64,000 bases of DNA, taken from assembly GCF_008801405.1 (NCBI RefSeq), contig NZ_VZPV01000001.1, positions 1,798,001-1,862,000 of the forward strand. The letters run 5' to 3'. How positions within the stretch are numbered: position 1 is the first letter of the stretch; every line of letters begins with the position of its first letter. Of the stretch, positions 10,439 to 17,345 are shown in pieces. Origin of the DNA: Ralstonia insidiosa. GTDB lineage: Bacteria; Pseudomonadota; Gammaproteobacteria; Burkholderiales; Burkholderiaceae. A program made the position numbers and the translations under genes. Under the pieces are notes generated by a model. The model did not search any database. It was not told the DNA's origin and saw only the letters and a list, made by a program, of their open reading frames with translations.

Positions 10439-11341
10439 TCAGATCCAGATGATGAGCGCTGCCACGCCGATGATCAGGCCGAACTTCACCACGTAGTAAG
10501 CCTTGCGGTTCCACGCCTTGAAGCGGCGGCGATACTGGCCCATCAGCCAAACGTAGCGGAACAGCTTGTTGATGCCGCCGGTCTGGTCGCCCTCATCGTT
10601 GGGAGAGCTGGCGGCGGTCATGACCTTGCGGCCGAGCCACTTGTTGATGCGCTGCGCCCAGCCGAATTTCATCGGGCGCTCGATATCGCAGAAAAGGATC
10701 AGGCGGTCCTTGTCGGAGCCGTTCTGCGCCCAGTGCAGGTAGGTCTCGTCAAAGACCACGCCTTCGCCGTCACGCCAGCTGTGGCGCTCGCCGTCGACTT
10801 CGATAAAGCAGCGGTCATCGTTCGGCGTGGCCAGGCCCAGGTGGTAGCGCAGCGAACCGGCAAACGGGTCACGGTGTGGGTTGAGCTTGCCGCCGGGTGG
10901 CAGCTCGGCAAACATCGCGGCCTTCACGCTGGGCAACTCACGCAGCAACGCCACGGTTTTCGGGCAGAACTGCTCGGCCGACGGGTGGCTCGCTTCATAC
11001 CACTTCAGGTAGAAACGCTTCCAGCCATTCTTGAAGAAGGAGTTGAAGCCAGCATCGTCGTTCTTCTCGGCCGCCTTGATCTTGCTCAGGTTGACCAGTG
11101 CCAGGCCTTCATCGCGAATTTGCGGCCAGGCGGCCTGTAGCTTTTCCAGGTCAGGAAAGCGCTCGACCGGCACATAGGCCGTCTGCGGCACGCCTGAGAA
11201 GGCGTACATGAAGCAGTTGACCGGCGCGACCACGGCGGAGTGGTCGAACATCTGGCGCCAGAACTTCAGGCGCACCTTGCCGCGAAAGTGCACGTACAGG
11301 ATGGAGCCCAGGTAGAGGGCAACGAGAATCCACTTGATCAA
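10439..11341 (-). CDS. lpxO: lipid A 2-hydroxylase LpxO (aspartyl/asparaginyl beta-hydroxylase family)
   Basis: 300 aa from a TTG at 11341-11339. This start is chosen over the TTG at 11362 because an AAGGAAG ribosome site lies 5 nt upstream and the protein then opens with a membrane helix (IKWILVALYLGSILYVH), as LpxO does. The catalytic domain shows the Fe(II)/2-oxoglutarate ligands in the NPHRDPFAGSLRYHLGL region and a second histidine in ETYLHWAQN. A further hydrophobic segment ends the protein. LpxO hydroxylates the secondary myristate of lipid A at the inner membrane. It stands alone with its own terminator. Confidence 0.9.
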   Translation of the reverse strand: MIKWILVALYLGSILYVHFRGKVRLKFWRQMFDHSAVVAPVNCFMYAFSGVPQTAYVPVERFPDLEKLQAAWPQIRDEGLALVNLSKIKAAEKNDDAGFNSFFKNGWKRFYLKWYEASHPSAEQFCPKTVALLRELPSVKAAMFAELPPGGKLNPHRDPFAGSLRYHLGLATPNDDRCFIEVDGERHSWRDGEGVVFDETYLHWAQNGSDKDRLILFCDIERPMKFGWAQRINKWLGRKVMTAASSPNDEGDQTGGINKLFRYVWLMGQYRRRFKAWNRKAYYVVKFGLIIGVAALIIWI

Positions 11342-11611
11342 GGCGACTTCCTTGCCGCGCAAAGGCGGTCAGCAAATGACAGGGCGCAGGGCAGGGGGGC
11401 ACGTTGCGCACAATCTTCTATTTTAACCGTGACGCGGTCATGCGGCGTTGATCCAAGCCAACAGCAGTCGCTTGGTTGATTGCGCGTTGTCACAGCCGGC
11501 GCCGTTTTTTCCACACAAATGTGATCTTTTGTCGCGCTGTGCGCTATGCGCCTTACAATCCGTTTTTCGCCTCGGTGCGTTTTGGGCAACGGGCGGCAAC
11601 CGGAGGGGACC

Positions 11612-12157
11612 ATGGACGCGAAAAAAATAGCCGAACCGCCCAATGAATCGCCGACCATTGGTTTGCTGCAGGCCAGCACCGAATCGTTGGATGCCTCCAT
11701 CCGTCGCGCGCAGGAAGCCTTGAGCGGTGTATCCGCCCGGCTTGCGCGCCAGGGCGTGGCCGTCAGCCAGCCCGCGGACCGTTTCGTTCAAGCCGATGTC
11801 ATGTCACCAACGGAAGCGCGCGCTTTGGCTGAGCGTTGCATTGCGGGCGTAGCGTCCGATGCCACCAGCATGGCGCGGGCCTTTTCGGCGTTGCTGACGC
11901 AGGTGGATTCGCTCGAGGCCGAGCACGCAGGCCGTCGCCGTGTACTGCGCCAGTGGATGGTGAGCCAGCTCACCTACAAGATGCTGTATCTGCACCACAC
12001 CGGTCAGGATCCGACGGTGCCGCCGCGCGCATTGCGGGCGCAGAAGGAGCGTGTGAAGGCGCAGGTCTCAGCCCTGCTCGATGCCGGGCGCTCCTACGCC
12101 GATGTTCGCTTGACTGACCTGCGCTTCGACGGTGAAAACGCAGGCCGGGCAAGCTAG
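11612..12157 (+). CDS. conserved hypothetical protein
   Basis: 181 aa from the ATG at 11612, which has a strong CGGAGGGG site 5 nt upstream; the in-frame extension to 11546 is not needed. No signal peptide, membrane segment or known motif is seen. The protein looks mostly helical, with an Arg/Ala-rich middle (AGRRRVLRQW) and a soluble character. It ends five bases before the stop of the convergent gene 12163-12552. I do not recognise the family. Confidence 0.75.
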   Translation: MDAKKIAEPPNESPTIGLLQASTESLDASIRRAQEALSGVSARLARQGVAVSQPADRFVQADVMSPTEARALAERCIAGVASDATSMARAFSALLTQVDSLEAEHAGRRRVLRQWMVSQLTYKMLYLHHTGQDPTVPPRALRAQKERVKAQVSALLDAGRSYADVRLTDLRFDGENAGRAS

Positions 12158-12162
12158 GCGGA

Positions 12163-12552
12163 TTACTCCTCGTCGTCTTCCTCTGAATCGAGGAAATCGC
12201 GGCGGGTCAGCCAGTCGGCGATGGCTTCGTCGCAGGCGTTCTTCAGCTTGGCCTTGTTGTCCACCTTGTCGAACAGCGTGAAGTTCATCAGCGCCAGGCC
12301 CAAATCGGTGATGTAGAACATCCGCTTGGGGTTTTCGAAGTGGACGATGCGGCCATCGATATCGCCATCGTCTTCCGGCTCGGCGGGCATGTCTTCGAGT
12401 TCCACCACGCGGCACGTGAAGCGCGGCGAACGCGTGTGCGTGAGGTATTCGAATTCATCGTGCGACACTTCGCCGGACGGTGTGACGTCAATGGCGAAGC
12501 CCCAGATAAAGCGCGGGGTCGGCAGATCCGACAGCTCGTCGATTTCATCCAT
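12163..12552 (-). CDS. conserved hypothetical acidic protein
   Basis: 129 aa from the ATG at 12552. It is strongly acidic, with a DEIDEL start and an SEEDDEE tail. A central segment NPKRMFYITDLGLALMNF suggests a small folded domain. There is no signal or membrane segment. It is tail-to-tail with the preceding gene and has an AGAAAC-type sequence before the start. I do not recognise a family or function. Coding is supported by codon use and by filling the interval between two real genes. Confidence 0.7.
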   Translation of the reverse strand: MDEIDELSDLPTPRFIWGFAIDVTPSGEVSHDEFEYLTHTRSPRFTCRVVELEDMPAEPEDDGDIDGRIVHFENPKRMFYITDLGLALMNFTLFDKVDNKAKLKNACDEAIADWLTRRDFLDSEEDDEE

Positions 12553-12667
12553 CCTTGTTTCTCCAATCTGATGATGGCGTCTACTAACAGCACATTATCG
12601 CGCATGAACAGCACATTCGGGCACGGCGCGGAAAGCACAATGCCATGCTGCTGTGCGCGGTGATCGC

Positions 12668-13513
12668 ATGACTGACTCACGTATTCATCGGGTTGTTGAC
12701 GGTTTGGCGGCCCGCAACGCCTTTGACGCCGCAGCTTTGGTGCCCTGGATCGTTGGGGGGCAGCGCGTTGGCTGGCTGGATGCCGGGCGCGCCGCGCTGC
12801 TTGGCCGCTGGCCGCAGTGGTTCGAGGTATCGGCAGGTCGGGTCGATTTGCGTAGCACCCTCGCCACCGAGGGCGATCGCACGGCCGCCTTGGCGGAGGT
12901 GATTGCGCGCCTGGCCGAGGAGGGGCACGTACGCGGTTGGCGCGACGAGCAATTCGCCGTCAACACCGGCTGGGGCACGCCTGTGCTGGCGCTGGTCGAA
13001 CGCGCAGCCGCGCGCTTTTTCGGTATCCGGACGTACGCCGCCCACATGAACGGCTTGATCGACGGCACAGAGCCAATGCTCTGGCTGGCCCGCCGTGCCA
13101 ACACCAAGCCGATCGACCCCGGTATGTGGGACAACCTCGTCGCCGGCGGTATCGGCCATGGGTTCGACGCGCGCCGCGCACTGGAAAAAGAATGCTGGGA
13201 AGAGGCGGGCATCGGTGCCGATCTGGCGGCCCGGCTGGTGCTGCGCGGCACGATCGATGTCCTGCGTGCCGTGCCCGAAGGCATCCAGAACGAGACCCTG
13301 TTTGCCTTTGACCTGACGCTGCCCGCCAGCTTCACCCCCGCCAATCAGGACGGCGAGGTGGCTGGCCACCTGCGCGCCAGCCCCGACGCCGCGCTTGATA
13401 TCATGGCGGATTGCGCGATGACGGTGGACGCCACGCTCGTCACCCTCGGTGCCCTGGCGCGCTTGATTCCGTCCGTTGTGCCGCAACGGTTCGCGCCTGA
13501 CAACAATACGTAA
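12668..13513 (+). CDS. Nudix hydrolase with DUF4743 N-terminal domain
   Basis: 281 aa from the ATG at 12668. An N-terminal region of about 110 residues resembles DUF4743, which precedes Nudix domains in thiamine-phosphokinase-like and YJR142W-type proteins. The Nudix box is seen as GGIGHGFD, then ALEKECWEEAGI, where a Lys replaces the usual Arg of the REUXEE motif. Fungal relatives hydrolyse oxidised thiamine diphosphates; for this protein that is only a suggestion. It ends 8 nt before purU, so the two may be co-transcribed. The start could be a few codons upstream. Confidence 0.85.
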   Translation: MTDSRIHRVVDGLAARNAFDAAALVPWIVGGQRVGWLDAGRAALLGRWPQWFEVSAGRVDLRSTLATEGDRTAALAEVIARLAEEGHVRGWRDEQFAVNTGWGTPVLALVERAAARFFGIRTYAAHMNGLIDGTEPMLWLARRANTKPIDPGMWDNLVAGGIGHGFDARRALEKECWEEAGIGADLAARLVLRGTIDVLRAVPEGIQNETLFAFDLTLPASFTPANQDGEVAGHLRASPDAALDIMADCAMTVDATLVTLGALARLIPSVVPQRFAPDNNT

Positions 13514-13521
13514 AACGCTTC

Positions 13522-14388
13522 ATGAGTCACTCCGGTTTCATCCTCACCCTGTCCTGCCCGGACCAGCCCGGCATCGTTCATGCCGTGTCCGGTCTGTTGT
13601 TCGAGCAAGGCTGCAACATTCTCGATTCCGACCAGTACGGCGACGAGTTCACCAACCGCTTCTTCATGCGCGTGCATTTCGTGCCGCAGGGCCAGCCGCT
13701 GGACTTGCAGACGCTGCGCGACCGCTTTGCACCCATCGGTGAGCGGTTTTCGATGCAGTGGGGCATGTTCGACGCCGCGATCAAGCCGCGCGTGATGATC
13801 CTGGTCTCGAAGATCGGTCATTGCCTGAACGACCTGCTGTTCCGCGCCCGCGCAGGCCAACTGCCGATCGAGATTGCCGCTATCGTTTCGAACCACCGCG
13901 ATTTCTACCAACTGGCCGCGTCGTACGACGTGCCGTTCATGCACCTGCCGCTGCTGCAAGCGACTGACGCACAGAAAGCGCAGCAAGAAGCCCGCATCTG
14001 GGAAATTGCCCAGGAGCAGCAGATCGATCTGGTGGTGCTCGCGCGCTACATGCAGATCCTCTCGAACGACCTGTGCCGCAAGCTGGAAGGCCGCGCCATC
14101 AACATCCACCATTCGTTCCTGCCGAGCTTCAAGGGTGCCAAGCCGTACTACCAGGCACACGAGCGTGGCGTGAAGCTGATTGGCGCGACGGCCCACTATG
14201 TGACGGCCGACCTGGACGAAGGCCCGATCATCGAGCAGGAGATCGAGCGCGTGGACCACAGCATGGACCCGGAGCAGCTCACCGCCGTCGGCCGTGACGT
14301 GGAATGCGTGGCGCTGGCCCGCGCAGTGAAGTGGCATGCCGAACACCGCATCCTGCTCAATGGCCACAAGACCGTCGTCTTCAAGTAA
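13522..14388 (+). CDS. purU: formyltetrahydrofolate deformylase
   Basis: 288 aa, the usual length. An ACT regulatory domain (residues about 7-85, beginning LTLSCPDQPGIVHAVSG) is followed by a formyltransferase-fold hydrolase domain. The active-site segments are visible: NIHHSFLPSFKGAKPY and AHYVTADLDEGPII. PurU hydrolyses 10-formyl-THF to formate and THF, balancing one-carbon pools. It is followed 15 nt later by dnaQ. Confidence 0.96.
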   Translation: MSHSGFILTLSCPDQPGIVHAVSGLLFEQGCNILDSDQYGDEFTNRFFMRVHFVPQGQPLDLQTLRDRFAPIGERFSMQWGMFDAAIKPRVMILVSKIGHCLNDLLFRARAGQLPIEIAAIVSNHRDFYQLAASYDVPFMHLPLLQATDAQKAQQEARIWEIAQEQQIDLVVLARYMQILSNDLCRKLEGRAINIHHSFLPSFKGAKPYYQAHERGVKLIGATAHYVTADLDEGPIIEQEIERVDHSMDPEQLTAVGRDVECVALARAVKWHAEHRILLNGHKTVVFK

Positions 14389-14403
14389 CGGGTAGGTGGA
14401 CGT

Positions 14404-15135
14404 ATGACACGACAGATCATCCTCGATACCGAAACCACGGGCCTGAACGCTGCCACCGGCGACCGCGTGATCGAAATCGGCTGTGTGGAGATGGTCAACC
14501 GCCGGCTGACCGGCCGCAATCTGCACTTCTACATCAACCCTGAGCGCGAGATCGACGCAGGCGCGATGGCGGTGCACGGCATCACCAACGAGTTTGTGGC
14601 CGACAAGCCCAAGTTTGCGGAAGTCGTCGACGAGATCCGTGACTACGTGCAGGGCGCCGAGGCGATCATCCACAACGCCGCGTTCGACTTGGGCTTCCTG
14701 GACATGGAATTCCAGCGCCTGGGGCTGCCACCCTTCCGCGAACATCTTTCGGGGCATATCGATACGTTGCGCGAGGCGCGCCAGATGTTCCCGGGCAAGC
14801 GAAACTCGCTGGATGCGCTGTGTGACCGGCTGGGCGTGAGTAACGCGCACCGTACGCTGCACGGCGCCTTGCTGGATGCGGAACTGCTGGCCGAGGTCTA
14901 CCTGGCCATGACGCGCGGCCAGAACACGCTGGTAATCGACATGCTGGAAGGCGGCGAGAGCGCTTCGGCAGTGGCCGCCACCGTTGACTTGAGCGCGCTT
15001 GAATTGCCGGTGCTACTGGCCACCGAGGCGGAAGCCCAAGCCCATGCTGGCGTGCTCAAGGAGATCGACAAGGCCAGCGGCGGCAAGACTGTCTGGACCC
15101 GGGAAGAGTCGGAAGCCACGCCTCCGGCGGCTTGA
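14404..15135 (+). CDS. dnaQ: DNA polymerase III epsilon subunit (3'-5' proofreading exonuclease)
   Basis: 243 aa, normal for the family. The three exonuclease motifs are present: Exo I DTETTG (Asp8, Glu10), Exo II HNAAFDLGFLDMEF and Exo III with HGALLDAELLAEVYL. The C-terminal tail beyond residue 190 is the linker and alpha-binding region. An RBS-like GGTAGGTGG precedes the ATG. In other bacteria it acts in the core polymerase with DnaE and HolE. Confidence 0.97.
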   Translation: MTRQIILDTETTGLNAATGDRVIEIGCVEMVNRRLTGRNLHFYINPEREIDAGAMAVHGITNEFVADKPKFAEVVDEIRDYVQGAEAIIHNAAFDLGFLDMEFQRLGLPPFREHLSGHIDTLREARQMFPGKRNSLDALCDRLGVSNAHRTLHGALLDAELLAEVYLAMTRGQNTLVIDMLEGGESASAVAATVDLSALELPVLLATEAEAQAHAGVLKEIDKASGGKTVWTREESEATPPAA

Positions 15136-15230
15136 TGCGAGATCGAAGAAAAAAAGTGCAGCCGGGGGCTTTACACGGGCGCAGCTTTTCGCCATAATCT
15201 CGTTTTCGCCGCATCCCGGCAGCAGTTTTC

Positions 15231-15305
15231 GGGTGGTTAGCTCAGCGGTAGAGCACTGCCTTCACACGGCAGGGGTCACAGGTTCAATCCCTGTACCACC
15301 CACCA
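15231..15305 (+). tRNA. tRNA-Val (anticodon CAC)
   Basis: 75 nt with encoded CCA. The acceptor stem GGGTGGT pairs with ACCACCC, the D arm is AGCTCAGCGGTAGAGC, the anticodon stem is CTGCC/GGCAG around the loop TTCACAC (anticodon CAC, reading GTG) and the T arm is CAGGTTCAATCCCTG. Its 3' end is the attachment site of the integrated element that follows. Confidence 0.95.
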
Positions 15306-15308
15306 AAT
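15291..15308 (+). repeat. attL: element boundary at the tRNA-Val 3' end
   Basis: The 18 nt ctgtaccacccaccaaat at the tRNA 3' end recur, with one C missing, at 21255-21271. The two copies bracket an integrase gene and its companions, as expected for attL and attR of a tRNA-targeting element. The exact crossover point cannot be fixed by eye. Confidence 0.75.
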
Positions 15309-15338
15309 ACACTTCCGGTGAGTTCCCTGGAAGTCCAA

Positions 15339-15374
15339 AAACCCGCGAAAGCTCAAGGCTTCGCGGGTTTTTTC
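15339..15374 (+). terminator. intrinsic terminator downstream of tRNA-Val, inside the element
   Basis: Stem ACCCGCGAA (15341-15349) / TTCGCGGGT (15360-15368) followed by TTTTTTC. It lies just inside attL and would stop tRNA transcription, replacing the native terminator now displaced to 21292-21324. Confidence 0.85.
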
Positions 15375-15409
15375 TTTCCGTCGGCGTGCGCTCACGGTCA
15401 TCGACAGCC

Positions 15410-15468
15410 GGGGGTATGTGGGGGTATTTTAGGGGGTACATCCTAGACCCCTAGGCGGAGATACCCCC
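15410..15468 (+). promoter_or_regulatory. candidate integrase arm-type binding sites, left end
   Basis: GGGGGTAT/C motifs begin at 15410, 15420 and 15432, and an inverted copy ATACCCCC lies at 15461-15468 immediately before the integrase start. A perfect dyad CCTAG-ACCC-CTAGG (15442-15455) lies between them. The same motif recurs twice at the other end of the element (21174-21196). Placement at both ends is what arm sites of a tyrosine recombinase should look like; some may also act as the integrase operator. Confidence 0.6.
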
Positions 15469-15470
15469 AA

Positions 15471-16712
15471 ATGGCGCTCACAGACACGGCAGTGCGCAAC
15501 GCGAAGCCTGGTGACAAGCCGATCAAGTTGTTTGATGGGGGCGGCTTGTTCCTCTACATCACGCCTGCAGGAAAGCGTTACTGGCGACTGAAGTATCGGT
15601 TTGCCGGCAAGGAGAAACTGCTGGCCCTTGGCGTCTATCCGAAAGTTGGCCTGAAAGAGGCGCGCGAACGGCGCGACGAAGCACGGCGCTTGTTGGGTGA
15701 ACGGGTTGATCCATCGGTCGAACGCAGGGTGCAGAAGGTGGCCTTGGTCGAGCGTGCGGCGAACAATTTCGAAGCTGTCGCCCGTGAGTGGCACACCAAG
15801 TACGCGCCGGGCTGGTCTGAAAGCAACGCCAAGAAGGTGATGGGCCGTTTGGAGAATGATGTGTTCCCCTGGCTCGGTGGCCGGCCTATTGCCGAGGTCA
15901 AGGCTCCCGACCTGCTGGCAGTGTGTCGACGCGTCGAGTCTCGCGGGGCTCTTGATACCGCGCACCGGGTGCTGCAAACCTGCGGGCAGATTTTCCGCTA
16001 TGCCGCCGCCACTGGGCGGGCAGAGCGCGACCCATCGGGCGACCTGCGTGGAGCCTTGCCGCCTGCCAAGGGGAGGCACTTCGCGGCGCCGACTGATCCC
16101 AAAGAGGTTGCCGCGTTGCTGCGCATGTTCGATGCCTTCACCGGTACGTTCGTGGTGAAGTGCGCGCTGCTGCTGGCCCCCATGCTGTTTGTCCGACCCG
16201 GTGAGCTGCGGAAAGCGGAATGGGAGGCCATTGATCTAGATGCTGCCGAATGGCGTTTTGTGGCATCCAAAAAAAGAGCCGTCGCCCATATCGTGCCAGG
16301 AGCCGTCGCCCACATCGTGCCGCTTGCTACTCAAGCCGTCGCTATCCTGCGCGAGCTTCACGCGCTGACCGGCCACGGGCGTTATGTTTTTCCCGGTGCA
16401 AGGGATAAACACAAACCCATGTCGGAAGCCGCCATTAACGCGGCGCTCAAACGCATGGGTATCGATACACAGAACGAGTTCACCGGCCACGGCGTTCGTC
16501 CTATGGCGCGCACGATGCTGCGCGAGATTGGGGGCTTTGACGCCGAGGTGATCGAGCTGCAACTAGCGCATAAGAAGAAGGACCCGAATGGCGCGGCGTA
16601 TGACCGCGTTGCTTTCCTGGCTGTGCGTAAGCAGATGATGCAGGCTTGGGCCGACTACTTGGACGAGTTGAGGCATGGCGCGAAGGTGCTGCCGCTCAAG
16701 GGTTCCGCGTAG
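15471..16712 (+). CDS. tyrosine recombinase/integrase, P4 type with DUF4102 domain
   Basis: 413 aa. The N-terminal DUF4102 arm-binding domain (LTDTAVRNAKPGDKPIKLFD, then GGGLFLYI) is followed by a core-binding domain and the catalytic domain. Catalytic residues read as Arg242 (VRPGEL), His340-x-x-Arg343 (HGVR), His367 (QLAHKKKD) and Tyr377 (AYDR). It integrates and excises the element at tRNA-Val. It carries an internal duplication of eight residues (AVAHIVPG repeated as AVAHIVPL), described separately, which could affect activity. A GGCGGAG ribosome site lies upstream. It is the first gene of the element, read away from the tRNA as is usual for the P4 family. Confidence 0.95.
   Translation: MALTDTAVRNAKPGDKPIKLFDGGGLFLYITPAGKRYWRLKYRFAGKEKLLALGVYPKVGLKEARERRDEARRLLGERVDPSVERRVQKVALVERAANNFEAVAREWHTKYAPGWSESNAKKVMGRLENDVFPWLGGRPIAEVKAPDLLAVCRRVESRGALDTAHRVLQTCGQIFRYAAATGRAERDPSGDLRGALPPAKGRHFAAPTDPKEVAALLRMFDAFTGTFVVKCALLLAPMLFVRPGELRKAEWEAIDLDAAEWRFVASKKRAVAHIVPGAVAHIVPLATQAVAILRELHALTGHGRYVFPGARDKHKPMSEAAINAALKRMGIDTQNEFTGHGVRPMARTMLREIGGFDAEVIELQLAHKKKDPNGAAYDRVAFLAVRKQMMQAWADYLDELRHGAKVLPLKGSA
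16277..16323 (+). repeat. 24-bp in-frame tandem duplication inside the integrase gene
   Basis: agccgtcgcccatatcgtgc at 16277 is repeated with one changed base from 16301, a period of exactly 24 bases, adding eight residues between the first catalytic Arg and the HxxR motif. Most P4-type integrases have a single HIVPL-type segment here (family knowledge). Confidence 0.85.
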
Positions 16713-17046
16713 ACATGATCGGTTGCTGCCGGCGCTGAGCAGACCGTTCATGCCTCTGCCATAGTCGGCATGGCGATCCTTGTCGCATGTCTGCGGCGCA
16801 CCTACGGCGTCCGCAAGTTGATGGTTCTTGTTTAGCAGAGGCAACACTAAATTTCGTCTGCACTTCCGTGGTCCTTACTTCGTCAAGAGGACTCGCCCTC
16901 TCTACTGTATAGCGATCTACATCCGCCTTTGTTTTGCAAAGGTTGGGTTTTACGGGGCTTTCTTGCGCGAAGCCTCTGGTGCGGTATAGCCTGAATCTGT
17001 CCGCCATGGAGGTTACCGGCACACGCTGCACGAACTTCCTAGTTCG
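16713..17046. other. non-coding stretch between integrase and AlpA genes
   Basis: No convincing gene is found on either strand; a 123-codon minus-strand reading (16696-17067) has no family character. A short dyad GAACT-tcct-AGTTC lies near 17030-17045. The stretch probably holds the promoter and control region for the alpA-primase pair. Confidence 0.4.
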
Positions 17047-17136
17047 ATGAAGCCCCTGGCGGTTCAATACGACGGGTTCAATCCGAAAGCAATTCAGAAA
17101 AAAAACAAGCCAACTTTGGGTCGCCCGTTTCTATGA
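17047..17136 (+). CDS. possible 29-aa small protein upstream of alpA
   Basis: ATG at 17047 to TGA at 17134-17136 reads MKPLAVQYDGFNPKAI followed by a Lys/Pro-rich tail. The amino-acid mix looks protein-like, and the same frame stays open upstream for about 16 codons without a start. There is no clear ribosome site, so it may be a relic or chance. It ends 11 nt before alpA. Confidence 0.25.
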   Translation: MKPLAVQYDGFNPKAIQKKNKPTLGRPFL

Positions 17137-17147
17137 ATTGGCGATAA

Positions 17148-17345
17148 ATGGCTACAAAACTGCTCCGCCTCCTTGGCGTTCTGGACGCCGTTGGCGTAAA
17201 GAAATCGTGCCTGTATGAATGGGTTCGTCTCGGCAAATTCCCCGCGCCCGTGCGGCTCGGAGCTCGCTCCGTCGCGTGGCGCCAGTGCGATGTGGACGCC
17301 TGGATCGAAGCCCGCGAGTCCGCTCGTCCGAAGGTGGCCCAATGA
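17148..17345 (+). CDS. AlpA-family regulator / excisionase-like protein
   Basis: 65 aa, the normal size for AlpA. It is a MerR-like winged helix: a recognition-helix region VKKSCLYEWVRLGKFPAPVRLG followed by VAWRQCDVDAWIEARE. In phage P4 and its relatives AlpA activates the integrase promoter or acts in excision. The stop overlaps the primase start (ATGA at 17342-17345), so the two are translationally coupled. Confidence 0.88.
   Translation: MATKLLRLLGVLDAVGVKKSCLYEWVRLGKFPAPVRLGARSVAWRQCDVDAWIEARESARPKVAQ

Noticed and set aside
16696..17067. Minus-strand frame of 123 codons between integrase and alpA
   Set aside because: Arg/Gln/Ser-rich composition, no ribosome site and overlap with the integrase end; no family recognised.
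17065..17090. GGTTCAATCC sequence resembling a tRNA T arm
   Set aside because: No D arm, anticodon arm or acceptor stem can be drawn around it.
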